DNA of 64,000 nucleotides from Achatina immaculata (GCA_009760885.1 CM019719.1:24388084-24452083), one strand, 5' to 3'; positions 47,801 through 50,717 are shown, counted from the stretch's first letter. The notes: a model not told the origin generated them from the letters alone. Made by a program: numbers and translations.

Positions 47801-50717
47801 AAAACATCTCTGTGAGAAGTATAACTTTTAAAAGAACATCTATAACAGAAATGTAACATATTAAAAATAAGCCATATTTAATGACAGATATAACTTTACT
47901 GTTATTGTAGGAAAGATCTGGAGGCCCTGCTACCAAGAAATGTCAGACACTTACCTGATACTAGACCCCAGCAGTGGCTGAATAGAATTCATGAAAATCT
48001 TGACTCTGTAGCTCGTTTGACCAGGCATGAGGCCAAGTTACGATTTGTGGGTAAGAGCAATGTTTAAACCAACAGGGACATCGTCACTAGATCTGTTACT
48101 TATTGTAAAAATTTCTCCTTTTATTGCATTTATGAAGAGCTTACTTCATAGTGCTAGACTGGATTTTTTAAATGACAAAATAAAGGCTGAACATGTGCAA
48201 TGAAAGGACTGTTAGTTATTGTGAATGATGTATACTTTCATATAAAATATTTCATAAATAGAAAATTATATCACACTTACATATACAAAAGTAATGTGTT
48301 CTTCAAATCTCCTTAGAATTGTGTATCTGTTGTTGTTGTGAAGGTGTTAAGTTGGCATTGTAATGATTTGGGAGTGTATTATAGTGGGTTGCTTGAAGAC
48401 CCAGATATGATTTAAGAAATTAGCTTTTTGGTAGGCTCCACCACCAGGCAGATTACAACAAACCCTACCCCTTTATTTAGGCTGAAATACCATGATGGAG
48501 CAATGGGACAGGGTCTTGGCCAGTTATAATTCAGCAGTCTGGATAATATCCCTCCCAGATAATATATTTATTTATAATGCTACTCATCTGTTTACTTACT
48601 GGGCTTCTAATCTTCTATTATTTTACTGGATCACATCCTTATATTTGCTCTTTATCCATTATATCCTTGAATATGTAGAATGTTGTAGAGAACTCTCTAG
48701 TCTATGCTGTCTTTTACTGACCTGACTCTATTAAGGTATTTGTTTCTCTTAATGATTTGTTTCCCTTTTCTGAAATGACCAGTTTTCTACAAATGCCGCC
48801 CTTTTATCTTCCACTAAACTTGTTCACACTGTGGAAAACATAAATGCAAGAATAGGAGACGTCTGTATTCTCAGTAAAATTCTGTATGGCCAGCTTGTGG
48901 AGGGAAGAAGGCCACAAAGCAGGCCAAAACAGATATCAGTCAAAGAAGAATTCGCAAAGACACATGGAAAATGGCTCAGTGTAAGAGTGCTGCATAATCT
49001 GAGGAAGAAATGAATACCAAAGTTGAAGAGACACCGATTACAAAGAGACTGGGCTTTTGCAATGTAAACATTGTTTTTCTGTTACTGTGTTAATCAAGTG
49101 TTAATAGGATCAGTCATGAGAGAAACTGCTCACCAAAAGAACACATGGCAACTCCCACAAACATCTGACATCTACCTCCATCATAACTGTCTAAATATCC
49201 ATTGTTTGATCATTAATTTTTATTGCAAAATTATTTTTAACTAGATTTCCTGAGCCGATGGCCACTCTTTGGATCCACTTTCTTCCTTATCAAGGTAAGT
49301 ATAGATGATACGTCATACACATTTTTAAGTACTTCTGAGTTAAACACATGAAATCAGGTGAAAGGACCTTCTCTTCTGACATTCAGCTAAAAGTGAAATC
49401 TATGTTTGTTCTCTGTGTGATCAATGTCAGTGGTCAGACTTCTTGTCATTGTAGGATCCATTGTTACTGGAAACAAGTTCTTGCAGTCAGTTCTGTGAAG
49501 ATTTTAAAATGTTGACATCGAGTCAGACAGGGAGTAGGTTACTGTGACTTTCATTAATTCACAGCAGGCTGTTCTGGAAAACTGCACCACCTAGAGGAAC
49601 ATGGCCAGGCTGAAGTTCACAACATCTTGTTTTCAGAAGCTTCAAGGGATCTTAGTTTGCCCTGTTTCATTAAACTTAGTAACTGAGCTATCCTTTTAGC
49701 AGTCATTTTGAGTCCCAGATTTAGATTTAGACTATCAGTTGTGTGTGTGATCAACAGAAGCCAGATTATCATAGTTGTACAGCCACAAGTTGCTATTAAT
49801 GATCACTAACATTCAGCAAATGAGAGAGCATAATAAGTAGGACTAGCCTTGAAAATGTACTCGTACATAGCAAGCATTTAGATATGAGAGAAAGAGAAAA
49901 ATAATGGAAGAATTACTAAAACAGAGAGCTGTGTCAAGGTCTTGTTATGTAGAAAAATTGCAACAAATATTCAAAGACTTTCAAGAAGAATCTCTGAAAA
50001 TGATAGACTTCAGTAATGGTCTTTGCTGTCTACAGAGCATTCCTAATGTAGGAGGTGAGACAATGTTGGCTGTGAATTGCAAGGGTATATCCTTCCTCCG
50101 CAAAAACTCACATGAGACCATCATGGAGCACCCATTCAGTGAGATCTTGTCCACACGTCGTTACCACAGTGACAACAATGTGAACTATCTGGACATGAAG
50201 CTGGGAAATCTGATGGTACAGCAGATACTGAGGATAGAAACTGATCAGGTTAGTTTTGAGCTCATGTCATTGTACACAACCGTCTCTTGTCATATGAGAT
50301 TTTTTTTTTCACAAATTGTTTAACTGAGACAGGTAAAGAAGAAACTGTTTTTAAGAGAAACATATATTAACATAATGAGTTTAAATACTGAAATATACAA
50401 ACAAAAATAAGCAGCTTATTTCAAAGACTAAATAAAATCTCTTAATGACAGTCAGTTTACATTCATAGAATGATATGTGAAACATAAGTCATTGATTCAT
50501 TTTGCTCCTCTAAACACAATCTGTAATAACATATCCAGTACAGAGATTATAAAATAAATTTCTTTCCAAAAAATTGAAAAGCTGCTCTGACTCTCATTGT
50601 CTTCTTCTTCTTCTTTCACAGGGCTCAGATATTTCAGATCTCATTGGACAGTACATGCAGGTGATCAACAGACACCGCAAGCGTCAAGACAAGCCCAGTC
50701 CAAATGGTCATCGTTGA
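458..50717 (+). CDS. MYO15: Unconventional myosin XV, tail half (29 exons, 5' incomplete)
   Basis: This entry spans the gene; exons are listed separately. Joining the 29 exons gives 4038 nt (1345 codons plus TGA) with every splice phase matching. Approximate residues within this part are: proline-rich linker 1-471, pre-SH3 conserved block 472-653, SH3 656-712, MyTH4 800-1021, FERM 1022-1330. Diagnostic motifs are AVKDY, GWMYG and GLFPAEYV in SH3; AIMRFMGD, EIRDEIFCQLCKQTT and GWRLFALVAAYF in MyTH4; and FFYSGGDTHEGMLQVRS and VWYFPLKHMDNEIYVDMMYHQ (split here over its parts) in FERM. The order SH3-MyTH4-FERM at the C-terminus is the myosin XV arrangement, which separates it from myosin VII (two MyTH4-FERM units around an SH3) and myosin X (PH domains). 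The motor, IQ motifs and first MyTH4 are upstream of the window. The last residues are NGHR, so no class I PDZ ligand is seen. Confidence 0.93.
1245..1404 (+). CDS. MYO15: Myosin XV exon 2: linker
   Basis: A pyrimidine tract and TTTCAG precede GTT GAC ACT. It encodes a charged, Pro/Gln-rich linker containing KPKVPPPTAPKQPRTQ. Donor TCAT|GTAAGT, ending in phase 1. An internal GTAAGT at about 1278 is a possible alternative donor but would break the frame with exon 3. Confidence 0.75.
1626..3043 (-). mobile_element. RTE-like non-LTR retrotransposon, family A, 5'-truncated
   Basis: On the minus strand, broken frames give the pre-RT region (NNLKNDKSPGCDEITAELIK, about 2740-2880), RT (CTNYRTVALISHASKILLKI; FIDYSKTFDCVQHQKLWEIM, about 2310-2580), the catalytic RYADDTVF (about 2040-2080) and the C-terminal KKTKLVTTDKT (1795-2010). 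The 3' end shows a short tandem tail, (TCAG)n on the plus strand at 1626-1641. Several frameshifts and stops make it dead. It lies in the intron between exons 2 and 3. Confidence 0.88.
3121..3235 (+). repeat. Partial SINE, family S1 (diverged)
   Basis: GGTGGCCAGGAATGATGCAG and ACCAGATCACTCTTAG resemble the middle part of the SINE seen better at 3414-3665. Short and diverged. Confidence 0.4.
3414..3665 (+). repeat. tRNA-derived SINE, family S1
   Basis: Shares GAAATAGGTATCTGGCTTCC, GGCCAGGCATGGTGCTGACC and ACACCATATCCCC with copies near 33305, 44513 and 52372 on the plus strand and 26855-27010 and 32362 on the minus. The 3' part ends near the GACATGACAGGATTATCTTG block. Confidence 0.65.
4009..4310 (+). 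CDS. MYO15: Myosin XV exon 3: poly-proline segment
   Basis: Acceptor TTTGCAG, donor CATTCAG|GTATTT; enters at phase 1 and leaves at phase 0. It encodes runs of seven and thirteen prolines, then a conserved-looking segment (GTFTIRDKSGRARTVRVGKV). Poly-Pro runs are potential profilin, EVH1 or SH3 ligands (inference). Confidence 0.8.
4377..5068. mobile_element. TTAA-flanked non-autonomous DNA element, copy 1
   Basis: About 85-90% similar by eye to 26172-26854 over its full length. The left end is TTAACTCTTCCCATGCCAC and the right end is the degenerate TGAGTAAAG. No ORF of note. Near the right end, CCTCGCTATA (4991-5000) and TATAGCGAGG (5040-5049) form a perfect 10-bp inverted pair, and GATGGCAGTCA occurs twice. 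The TTAA target suggests piggyBac-type mobilisation (inference). Confidence 0.75.
6011..6056 (+). repeat. (GA)n microsatellite
   Basis: GAGAGAGAGAGAGAGAGA and interrupted GA/GGA units just upstream of exon 4. Confidence 0.9.
6106..6243 (+). CDS. MYO15: Myosin XV exon 4: linker
   Basis: Acceptor TTTAAACAG, donor GGACAG|GTAATC, 46 codons, phase 0 to phase 0. It reads VGKLEIDEHVASGIESRI, then a Lys/Pro-rich part ending SILKSSEGQ. A (GA)n tract lies 50 bp upstream in the intron. Confidence 0.8.
6411..7137 (-). mobile_element. Mariner-type DNA transposon, deletion derivative, about 90-bp TIRs
   Basis: The left end TACAGGGCGAGCATAAAG and the reverse complement of the right end (ACAAGCTGAGCATAAAC) begin inverted repeats of about 90 bp that also share CTGATTTCAAAT, ACAAAAACTA and GACATATGGCTTT. 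Minus-strand frames between them give transposase remnants: GALAHLGLVVHQFLNANFPN QWIG (about 6765-6830), then a frameshifted SPDL/DFF-like stretch and DKVFSFPF. The N-terminal helix-turn-helix region is missing, so it is non-autonomous. It sits in intron 4. Confidence 0.75.
7435..7926 (+). mobile_element. RTE-like LINE 3' end, family C
   Basis: Frames give YIEPILLYGSESWTI and AEMWLIRRMLRIPWTAK, then GRRSRGRLREMILDSL, the usual C-terminal region of endonuclease/RT retroposons. A 48-bp stretch (CAGGTCTACACAGAAATCAT and on) is tandemly duplicated at 7499-7569. It ends with GGCACCTGATGATGATGATG, a (GAT)n tail typical of this LINE type. Confidence 0.85.
7960..8060 (+). repeat. Compound (TG)n/(TA)n microsatellite
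   Basis: Interrupted TG repeats, then about 20 TA units (8019-8058), ending about 28 bp before the exon 5 acceptor. Confidence 0.95.
8088..8286 (+). CDS. MYO15: Myosin XV exon 5: linker
   Basis: Phase 0 start at ACA AAG ACA after the weak acceptor TTTTAAATTAG, only about 30 bp after a (TA)n microsatellite. Frame TKTASRSTSLMETSHL continues to VVADDNAYARTIVK. Donor GAAAG|GTATGC, phase 1. Confidence 0.75.
8350..9050 (+). other. Intron 5, nothing firmly recognised
   Basis: An open frame at 8689-8964 (91 codons) has no recognisable motif. The composition is less AT-rich than the flanks, so an unidentified old repeat is possible. Confidence 0.35.
9055..9245 (+). repeat. Tandem repeat, about 75-bp unit, roughly 2.6 copies
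   Basis: Units share AATAACCTGCAA, ACACACAT and CTTAATCCTAATCTTTCTCT followed by GTGACTTAGTAGAG. The last partial unit ends about 50 bp before exon 6. Confidence 0.85.
9298..9596 (+). CDS. MYO15: Myosin XV exon 6: linker and start of conserved block
   Basis: Acceptor TATTTTCAG, donor AACAAG|GTCAGT; phase 1 to 0. It begins as Pro/Thr/Lys-rich linker and ends in the folded-looking FERVITELYPQNKKFFLMYN. The acceptor directly follows a degenerate 70-odd-bp tandem repeat. Confidence 0.85.
9860..10125 (-). repeat. Putative tRNA-derived SINE, family S2
   Basis: On the minus strand, GATCAGAAGGTCCCAGGTTA looks like the variable loop and B box of a tRNA-derived SINE, followed by a non-tRNA body with GGTACCTAGGGTTTCC. 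Only one copy was found in the window. Confidence 0.45.
10413..10578 (+). CDS. MYO15: Myosin XV exon 7: pre-SH3 conserved block
   Basis: Encodes VPWTLHIRKEVFWPSEK and LIYCQIVADVYNTGCVRI, which resembles the myosin XV segment (Trp-x-Leu-x-x-Arg-Lys-Glu-Val-Phe) found shortly before the SH3. Acceptor TGTCCAAG, donor CTTG|GTAAGT, phase 1. Confidence 0.9.
10927..11135 (+). repeat. 48-bp minisatellite, about 4.3 copies
   Basis: Unit ACTTGCAGATGTATTAGGGC followed by ACCCATAAAATGTAAATAAC and TATATAAC; differences are mostly single substitutions. Confidence 0.95.
11280..11505 (-). mobile_element. RTE-like LINE 3' end, family B fragment
   Basis: TCTTACATCCTTCCCATGCA, TCAACCTCATCAAGGGATTT and GTCAACCTCTTTTTCTTTGG are the complement of the family B tail seen at 24481-25165 and 39285-40215. 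Confidence 0.8.
11836..11975 (+). repeat. (CT)n then (GT)n/(AT)n compound microsatellite
   Basis: About 17 CT units followed by alternating GT, AT and GTAT blocks. All open frames crossing it are low-complexity. Confidence 0.95.
12070..12885 (+). other. Intron 7, nothing recognised
   Basis: AT-rich, no motif, repeat family or exon-like segment recognised. Confidence 0.4.
12886..13320 (+). repeat. Degenerate ~36-bp tandem repeat, about 11 copies
   Basis: Units vary around AGATTAGTGATGATTTAAGG followed by ACATATTTAATCAAG. Copies are diverged and differ in length, suggesting an old array. Confidence 0.85.
13823..14062 (-). other. Unexplained 79-codon open frame
   Basis: A minus-strand frame contains LDSWQRKYFYSLTRKHAGQL and KESWSSRGSKKYLHISESPY. 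Its composition looks more protein-like than other chance frames nearby, but no family is recognised and no splice sites are convincing. It could be a piece of an old mobile element. Confidence 0.25.
14461..14582 (+). CDS. MYO15: Myosin XV exon 8: pre-SH3 conserved block
   Basis: Acceptor ACCTTCACAG, donor GTTGCA|GTAAGT. It encodes IKKVIVDTAREWPTYFCRLF, the conserved helix and Arg-Leu-Phe-Pro turn of the degenerate FERM-like segment. Phase 1 to 0. Confidence 0.9.
15858..16248 (+). mobile_element. Chimeric LINE tail: family C flanks with a family B core
   Basis: The left 75 bp (AATGAAGAATGTATGAGAAG and on) matches family C at 7621. From about 15940 the sequence is family B (NQRIPKQAIKWNTTGRRKRG in frame) to its tail GGAAGGATGTAAG. 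Family C then resumes (GTACTATGGAGAGACATAGT) and ends GGCACCTGATGATGA. Confidence 0.75.
16260..18900 (+). mobile_element. R2/Hero-like LINE with RLE domain, internally deleted
   Basis: In order: a zinc-finger-like start (YPCRKFNTQHGMKLHKTKKG, about 16465-16535); RT from VIWLEIVNAYGSVPHQMIWL through GCTISPILFVLAMQ and AFMDDTTVITT (ORF 16698-17687); the thumb region; a CPLCNERQTLEHVVSACR knuckle (about 18070-18130); and a restriction-like endonuclease (GNDWDVIVDLPGGRE, TGIRPDIVVYS, then a frameshift, ETRIEEQHLFKCEKYNDLVK and a terminal AEKASCWLWSIRN, to about 18710). RT motifs upstream of the NAYGSVPH segment are missing, so there is an internal deletion near 16690. Stops at about 17685, 18040 and 18450 inactivate it. 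Confidence 0.82.
18902..20030 (+). other. Intron 8 remainder, nothing recognised
   Basis: G runs at 18910-18918 and 19087-19095; otherwise AT-rich with no recognisable element. Confidence 0.4.
20042..20157 (+). CDS. MYO15: Myosin XV exon 9: pre-SH3 block
   Basis: Acceptor CTTATTTTAG, donor ATATCAG|GTTTGA. It reads ASGHYSGVRYLGVSHTGLRL, matching the beta-strand pattern (xVQxLxVSHxGIxLL) of a FERM/PH-like lobe. It follows a 5.5-kb intron. Phase 0 to 2. Confidence 0.9.
20651..20741 (+). CDS. MYO15: Myosin XV exon 10: pre-SH3 block
   Basis: Acceptor CTCCCTAG, donor ACAAGA|GTAAGA. It reads FEDVVNVVLPSSSTIQLNL, then KSLIFQATR, continuing the same lobe. Phase 2 to 0. Confidence 0.9.
21417..21586 (+). 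repeat. Left inverted arm of the Penelope-like element
   Basis: Complement of 22321-22494 with a few substitutions and small indels. On the minus strand it reads GACAAAGGCTCGTGCTGAAA, a degenerate hammerhead-like core. Confidence 0.85.
22006..22347 (-). CDS. GIY-YIG endonuclease domain of a Penelope-like element
   Basis: A 113-codon frame contains CNICHRIHRCRITYVGETG, a Cys-x2-Cys...His...Cys arrangement before YVGETG (the YIG half of the motif), then EHIQKHLYDI, VPTHFNGPNHRG and GTLEQHGLNSLF. This is the normal order in Penelope-type endonucleases: zinc-binding residues between GIY and YIG, an Arg/His helix, His-Phe-x(4)-His, a late Asn. The GIY half is not visible, and the expected Glu helix reads LENCYNEDF. 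Probably inactive alone because there is no reverse transcriptase. Confidence 0.78.
   Translation of the reverse strand: MDVNKTIKKIDMRILQCNICHRIHRCRITYVGETGLILGEHIQKHLYDITQHASKPVPTHFNGPNHRGKSNFLVTAIKQCHTDDTSHLVLENCYNEDFGTLEQHGLNSLFSYT
22321..22494 (-). repeat. Right inverted arm of the Penelope-like element
   Basis: Complement of 21417-21586. On the plus strand it reads GACAAAGGCTCGTACCAAAA. Confidence 0.85.
22944..23455 (+). mobile_element. RTE-like LINE 3' end, family B
   Basis: Frames give STLIYACESWKTTKEIDKKL, FENICLRKILGIK and PVSWVIRKRGWTYVGHVMRR, then GRPRETLKRTLL. Several stops. Tail AGGATATAAGATATAAG. It ends about 160 bp before exon 11. Confidence 0.88.
23617..23667 (+). CDS. MYO15: Myosin XV exon 11: 51-nt micro-exon
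   Basis: Seventeen codons, AQQLKDMIDRFCHESEK, form the helix closing the lobe before SH3. Acceptor TGTTCCAG, donor GAGAAG|GTGAAT. Phase 0 at both ends, so it could be skipped without a frameshift. Confidence 0.85.
24176..24290 (+). CDS. MYO15: Myosin XV exon 12: SH3, first part
   Basis: Encodes NKYVVAVKDYVTRESTLLSF followed by KKGDIVKLMDP. AVKDY corresponds to the SH3 ALYDY box, and LSFKKGD to the RT-loop and n-Src-side consensus. Acceptor TCTTAAG, donor AAAATG|GTGAGC, phase 1. Confidence 0.93.
24481..25165 (+). mobile_element. RTE-like LINE 3' end, family B (longest plus-strand copy)
   Basis: Frames give GKIHIEGTDIEEVIQFAYLG, TKTKLRLFNSNVISTLIYAC and WVIRKRRWTYF, then ERLAEERKNW. Tail AGGATATAAGATATATAAG. 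It lies in the intron splitting the SH3 domain, between exons 12 and 13. Confidence 0.9.
25205..25232 (+). repeat. (AT)n microsatellite
   Basis: ATGTATATGTATATATATAT; short. Confidence 0.85.
25364..25620 (+). CDS. MYO15: Myosin XV exon 13: SH3 end and Val/Ala/Asn repeat linker
   Basis: GWMYGSLNGMVGLFPAEYVK supplies the SH3 Trp and the FPxxYV box. After it comes a linker with repeated VVANEV/DVANGVVTGVANGV units that are nearly identical in DNA, so probably a young in-frame expansion. Acceptor TATTCTAAG, donor ATGCGG|GTGAGC, phase 1 to 0. Confidence 0.92.
25981..26096 (+). CDS. MYO15: Myosin XV exon 14: linker and MyTH4 start
   Basis: SFVADGKYSMMEYATMNFRE matches the MyTH4 entry helix (xMLEFAxxYFR). 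The acceptor is a CAGCAG tandem, so the first Gln codon may be optional. Donor GAGAA|GTAAGT, phase 2. Confidence 0.88.
26137..27010 (-). repeat. SINE family S1, split by a TTAA element
   Basis: The SINE 3' part lies at 26137-26175 and its body at 26851-27010 (minus-strand reading: GGTACCAGAGAAATCTGGGA, CGGCCAGGCATGATACTGAT, AACACCATATCCCTAATATA). Removing 26172-26854 and one TTAA restores a continuous SINE like the one at 32362. Confidence 0.75.
26172..26854. mobile_element. TTAA-flanked non-autonomous DNA element, copy 2 (intact ends)
   Basis: TTAA at both ends (26172-26175, 26851-26854). Terminal inverted repeats CTCTATCCAGGCCA and, from the right, CTCTTTCCCTGCCA (11 of 14 identical). Length 683 bp including both TTAA. 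No transposase. The body matches copy 1 at 4377-5068 (TGCCACACAAAAAG, TTTACCAT(T/C)GGCGATTTCC, CTAAAATAATGTCTGAAATA). Confidence 0.85.
27020..29620 (+). other. Intron 14 remainder, nothing recognised
   Basis: About 2.6 kb of AT-rich sequence. Short open frames here carry no recognised motif and no repeat family was identified. Confidence 0.4.
29634..29737 (+). CDS. MYO15: Myosin XV exon 15: MyTH4
   Basis: Reads YEMLRTEDGSIRGTVKLIEP, then VRLQNLRHQENAKQ. Acceptor GTTGAAG, donor AACAAG|GTGATG, phase 2 to 1. The acceptor pyrimidine tract is weak. Confidence 0.75.
29740..31080 (+). other. Intron 15, left half, nothing recognised
   Basis: AT-rich sequence without recognised repeats or exon-like segments. 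Confidence 0.35.
31090..32025 (-). mobile_element. LINE fragment: AP endonuclease domain
   Basis: The minus-strand frame MTIRQCYAPTNDADDEITDD, DFYHQLQQLT, then IVIRDYNAKAKIG is the apurinic-endonuclease-like domain (YAPTN; GDFNAKVG motif, here with RDY in place of GDF). Downstream frames give VNSDHNLCTGKI and LDNLWNSYGTPI, the SDHxxV-like end and linker. This is the 5' region that other RTE-like copies in the window lack. Confidence 0.8.
32140..32192 (+). CDS. MYO15: Myosin XV exon 16: MyTH4, 53-nt exon
   Basis: Seventeen residues, DVDWSLKERTDLIKWTK, just before the MyTH4 SPIQASLL helix. Acceptor TCATAACAG, donor ACCAAA|GTTAGT. Phases agree with exons 15 and 17. Confidence 0.85.
32362..32445 (-). 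repeat. SINE family S1, 3' part (empty site)
   Basis: Plus-strand reading CCATTAAGGCATACTGGGGA, then TATGGTTTTAGGCCTGTATT, aligns with the two sides of the TTAA element at 26172-26854 and shows the site before insertion. Confidence 0.7.
33305..33540 (+). repeat. tRNA-derived SINE, family S1
   Basis: AATAGCAAAGTGATTAGTGC resembles a tRNA A box. The body has AGAAATAGATAACTGACTCC, GAGCTGAGGATGGAAAGGCA and ACTGACCAAATCACCT. It ends before exon 17. Confidence 0.65.
33597..33669 (+). CDS. MYO15: Myosin XV exon 17: MyTH4
   Basis: Encodes SPIQASLLKFSSNDLNKLAL, then ECFI, the MyTH4 (T/S)PIxxSLL signature. Acceptor TTCTACAG, donor TCATAG|GTAACG, phase 1. Confidence 0.92.
34156..34232 (+). CDS. MYO15: Myosin XV exon 18: MyTH4 RFMGD motif
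   Basis: Encodes AIMRFMGDYPMG and then DCAKKILK. RFMGD is the hallmark of MyTH4 domains. Acceptor CTCTCACAG, donor CTGAAG|GTGAAG, phase 1 to 0. Confidence 0.95.
34560..35150 (+). other. Intron 18, nothing recognised
   Basis: AT-rich sequence without recognised elements. Confidence 0.35.
35218..35300 (+). CDS. MYO15: Myosin XV exon 19: MyTH4
   Basis: Encodes TCHKCPEIRDEIFCQLCKQT, then TNNRSMFR. RDEIxCQLxKQTT is the second MyTH4 signature. Acceptor TGTTGCAG, donor TTCAG|GTAATG, phase 2. Confidence 0.95.
35372..36560 (-). mobile_element. RTE-like LINE 3' half, family C-related
   Basis: Minus-strand frames: GVRQECVLSHDLFSLYSENI, NLRYADDTVLIAKSEGELQA (RT catalytic box, about 36140-36165), SLNKKKTDVMVM, then MEMRFIRRMLKVPWTAKKTN and TAKIRGRQVRFVGHFLRRGK. 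Frameshifted but RT order is kept. A (CA)n tract at 36563-36597 marks the upstream edge. Confidence 0.88.
36563..36597 (+). repeat. (CA)n microsatellite
   Basis: ACACACGCACACACACGCGT, then ACACACACACA. Confidence 0.85.
37101..37231 (+). CDS. MYO15: Myosin XV exon 20: MyTH4
   Basis: Encodes IRGWRLFALVAAYFDCSDTL, then RPYLFKYLETT, matching the MyTH4 GWRLLxLxxxxFxPSxxLxxYLxxFL pattern. Acceptor CTAAACAG, donor ACAACA|GTAAGG, phase 2 to 1. Confidence 0.95.
37408..37502 (+). CDS. MYO15: Myosin XV exon 21: MyTH4 end
   Basis: Encodes AAALCLTNLRKTFKYGGRKD, then VPLREEVMALA, the MyTH4 terminal helix and the Pro-Ser/Leu-xx-E boundary. Acceptor TTTCCTCAG, donor CTTGCT|GTAAGT, phase 1 to 0. Confidence 0.94.
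37821..37904 (+). CDS. MYO15: Myosin XV exon 22: FERM F1 start
   Basis: Encodes DGRSFKRFPFFYSGGDTHEG, then MLQVRSCT, the first strands of the FERM ubiquitin-like lobe. Acceptor TGTTGCAG, donor TGTACA|GTAAGT; 28 codons, phase 0. Confidence 0.94.
37990..38870 (+). other. Intron 22, nothing recognised
   Basis: AT-rich; a (TC)n-rich stretch at 38366-38400. No element recognised. Confidence 0.35.
38881..38971 (+). CDS. MYO15: Myosin XV exon 23: FERM F1
   Basis: Encodes VIQDCIEEVCSGLNIADSVE, then MEEYTFFIRT, the F1 helix and following strand. Acceptor TTTTGTAG, donor AACA|GTAAGT, phase 1. Confidence 0.94.
39285..40215 (-). mobile_element. RTE-like LINE, family B, with RT palm
   Basis: An open minus-strand frame of 163 codons contains LKQGCILSPLLFGIAIDFIM, LEDLDFADNITLISDN (FADN in place of FADD), TKIMKVLINDEGQIYVEGTA and HFAYLGTYIDHNGNTRKEVR. 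After a frameshift come the KNQVKII and GRPRETLKRTLL regions. Tail at 39285-39300. It defines the RT end of the family B pieces elsewhere. Confidence 0.9.
40330..42250 (-). mobile_element. RTE-like LINE, family A, longest copy
   Basis: Minus-strand frames run from the pre-RT linker (KKIQKNGWITPGTLELM, about 42120-42170) through CTNYRTVALISHASKILLKI, VNMVQAGFKQGRGSRDHIFN, FFIDYSKEFDCVQHQKL and RYADDTVL (about 41005-41030) to a C-terminal region with SFEYLG and the GRPRQRW tail. It contains many frameshifts. Same family as 1626-3043, 43092-43325 and 46840-47712. Confidence 0.88.
42828..42994 (+). CDS. MYO15: Myosin XV exon 24: FERM F1/F2 boundary
   Basis: Encodes SKLNREDYILDE, then IQYDLIFQRTVWYFPLKHMD and IYVDMMYHQ. 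This matches the FERM pattern of a basic strand, Arg-x-x-Trp-x-x-Pro-Leu, then a Tyr/Asn-x-x-Gln. Acceptor after a 12-T tract (TTCAAAG), donor CACCAG|GTCTGT, phase 1 to 0. Confidence 0.94.
43092..43325 (-). mobile_element. RTE-like LINE 3' end, family A fragment
   Basis: The minus-strand frame KRKRGRPRQRWLQDIIDDLQ, then MDASAAGHLVYN, is the family A tail. A (TTCA)n tail lies at 43099-43108. Confidence 0.88.
43372..43520 (+). mobile_element. Penelope-like element right-end fragment (second copy)
   Basis: CACTGAAACATCACAATTAT, GTAATAAAGCTGTTCCTACT, TTTTTCCTAGTTAC and CACTAATTATTCGTGTGTTA match 22418-22558, including the part beyond the inverted arm. Confidence 0.8.
43528..44512 (-). mobile_element. 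Mariner-type DNA transposon, internally deleted, with TIRs
   Basis: Terminal inverted repeats CAGGGTCCGGCACAAAGCAT and, from the right, CAGGGTCCGGCATAAAGCAT (extending to TAGnTGGA). The minus-strand transposase starts ASWQTHNRAFTVETYFKSGE, has a one-base frame slip, then RWVKKFKEATKCLNN with STGHPRTQQTPERI (helix-turn-helix region). A deletion follows, then LTANSDLYVQMLTEYFIPDL, MVSTRW/WFQQDGATAHTA, ARSPDLSAADFFLWGYLKN and GGHLTGVIFKT to the end. The segment holding the first catalytic Asp is gone. Full-length relatives are usually about 1.3 kb. Confidence 0.9.
44513..44600 (+). repeat. SINE family S1, 3' part
   Basis: CAAGGAAAGTTATGGGCCCT, AATACCATATCCACTATATG and TTATTAAGCCATGATAAGGT match the 3' part of 3414-3665. 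It starts exactly where the mariner element ends. Confidence 0.65.
44732..45262 (-). mobile_element. RTE-like LINE 3' end, family B
   Basis: Minus-strand frame VISTKTKLRLFNSNIISTLI, YASESWKTTKEIEKKL, then the WTYVRHVMR and RETLKRTLL regions. Tail TCTTACATCTTACATCC on the plus strand. Confidence 0.88.
45285..45640 (+). mobile_element. RTE-like LINE 3' end, family B
   Basis: A 104-codon frame contains RWTYVGHVMRRRNNQRISKQ, IKWSTTGRRKRDRPHETLKR and ERLAENRKTWQATVRALCDV. Tail GGAAGGATGTAAGATGTAAG. It lies head to head with the copy at 44732-45262 and ends 50 bp before exon 25. Confidence 0.9.
45691..45824 (+). CDS. MYO15: Myosin XV exon 25: FERM F2
   Basis: Encodes CVLDYIEGFLVVMPGNKL and DVAYLGAVLHKSN, the Gln-Val-xx-Asp-Tyr strand and the F2 A/S-LxAxL helix. 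Acceptor GACAACAG, donor ACCCT|GTGAGT, phase 2. Confidence 0.94.
46115..46330 (+). repeat. Unclassified dispersed-repeat-like segment
   Basis: CTACCACGCGTGATCGTAAAAGGCGACTAA lies here (split: CTACCACGCGTGATCG and TAAAAGGCGACTAAGGAGGG). I associate this block with dispersed repeats in invertebrate genomes, but only one copy is in the window. It directly precedes the family D tail. Confidence 0.4.
46335..46740 (+). mobile_element. LINE 3' end, family D
   Basis: A 136-codon frame contains SFQTKCLQRIRKIFWPNTIR, IIEERCWLWLGHVLRMTDNS, LPKIALRWTPQGNRSKGRPK and EIWRRITERML. This is the C-terminal region of a common invertebrate RTE-like retroposon, distinct from families A-C. Confidence 0.88.
46840..47712 (+). 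mobile_element. RTE-like LINE 3' half, family A (plus strand)
   Basis: ITIGGYEISEIRYADDTIIL (about 46900-46955, with the catalytic YADD), a 104-codon frame SVRKNSEDQNLYLNVKKTKL to FEYLGSLLTNNGDTVREIKR, then RPRQRWLQNIIDDLQMYASA and a (ATGA)n tail at 47693-47712. It has the fewest frame breaks of the family A copies and ends about 200 bp before exon 26. Confidence 0.92.
47911..48050 (+). CDS. MYO15: Myosin XV exon 26: FERM F2
   Basis: Encodes KDLEALLPRNVRHL, then PQQWLNRIHENL and ARLTRHEAKLRFV, the F2 helices. Acceptor TTATTGTAG, donor TGTGG|GTAAGA, phase 2 to 1. Confidence 0.94.
48830..49060 (+). mobile_element. LINE C-terminal tail fragment (unclassified)
   Basis: The frame KILYGQLVEGRRPQSRPKQI, then KTHGKWLSVRVLHNL, looks like the LLYGELxxGxRxxGRPxLRxKD tail common to many non-LTR elements. 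Short, single copy. Confidence 0.55.
49245..49294 (+). CDS. MYO15: Myosin XV exon 27: FERM, 50-nt exon
   Basis: Encodes DFLSRWPLFGSTFFLIK, the conserved Phe-Leu-x-x-(W/L)P-x-FGSxFF motif that joins F2 to F3. Acceptor TAACTAG, donor ATCAAG|GTAAGT, phase 1 to 0. Confidence 0.95.
50036..50248 (+). CDS. MYO15: Myosin XV exon 28: FERM F3 (PH-like)
   Basis: Seventy-one codons encode TMLAVNCKGISFLRKNSHET, IMEHPFSEILSTR and YLDMKLGNLMVQQILRIETD, the F3 strands. Acceptor GTCTACAG, donor GATCAG|GTTAGT; phase 0 to 0. Confidence 0.95.
50622..50717 (+). CDS. MYO15: Myosin XV last exon: FERM terminal helix and stop
   Basis: Acceptor CTTTCACAG after a (CTT)n tract. GSDISDLIGQYMQVINRH is the closing FERM helix, followed by a basic/Pro tail ending PNGHR and TGA at 50715-50717. 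Confidence 0.94.
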   Translation, partial: GSDISDLIGQYMQVINRHRKRQDKPSPNGHR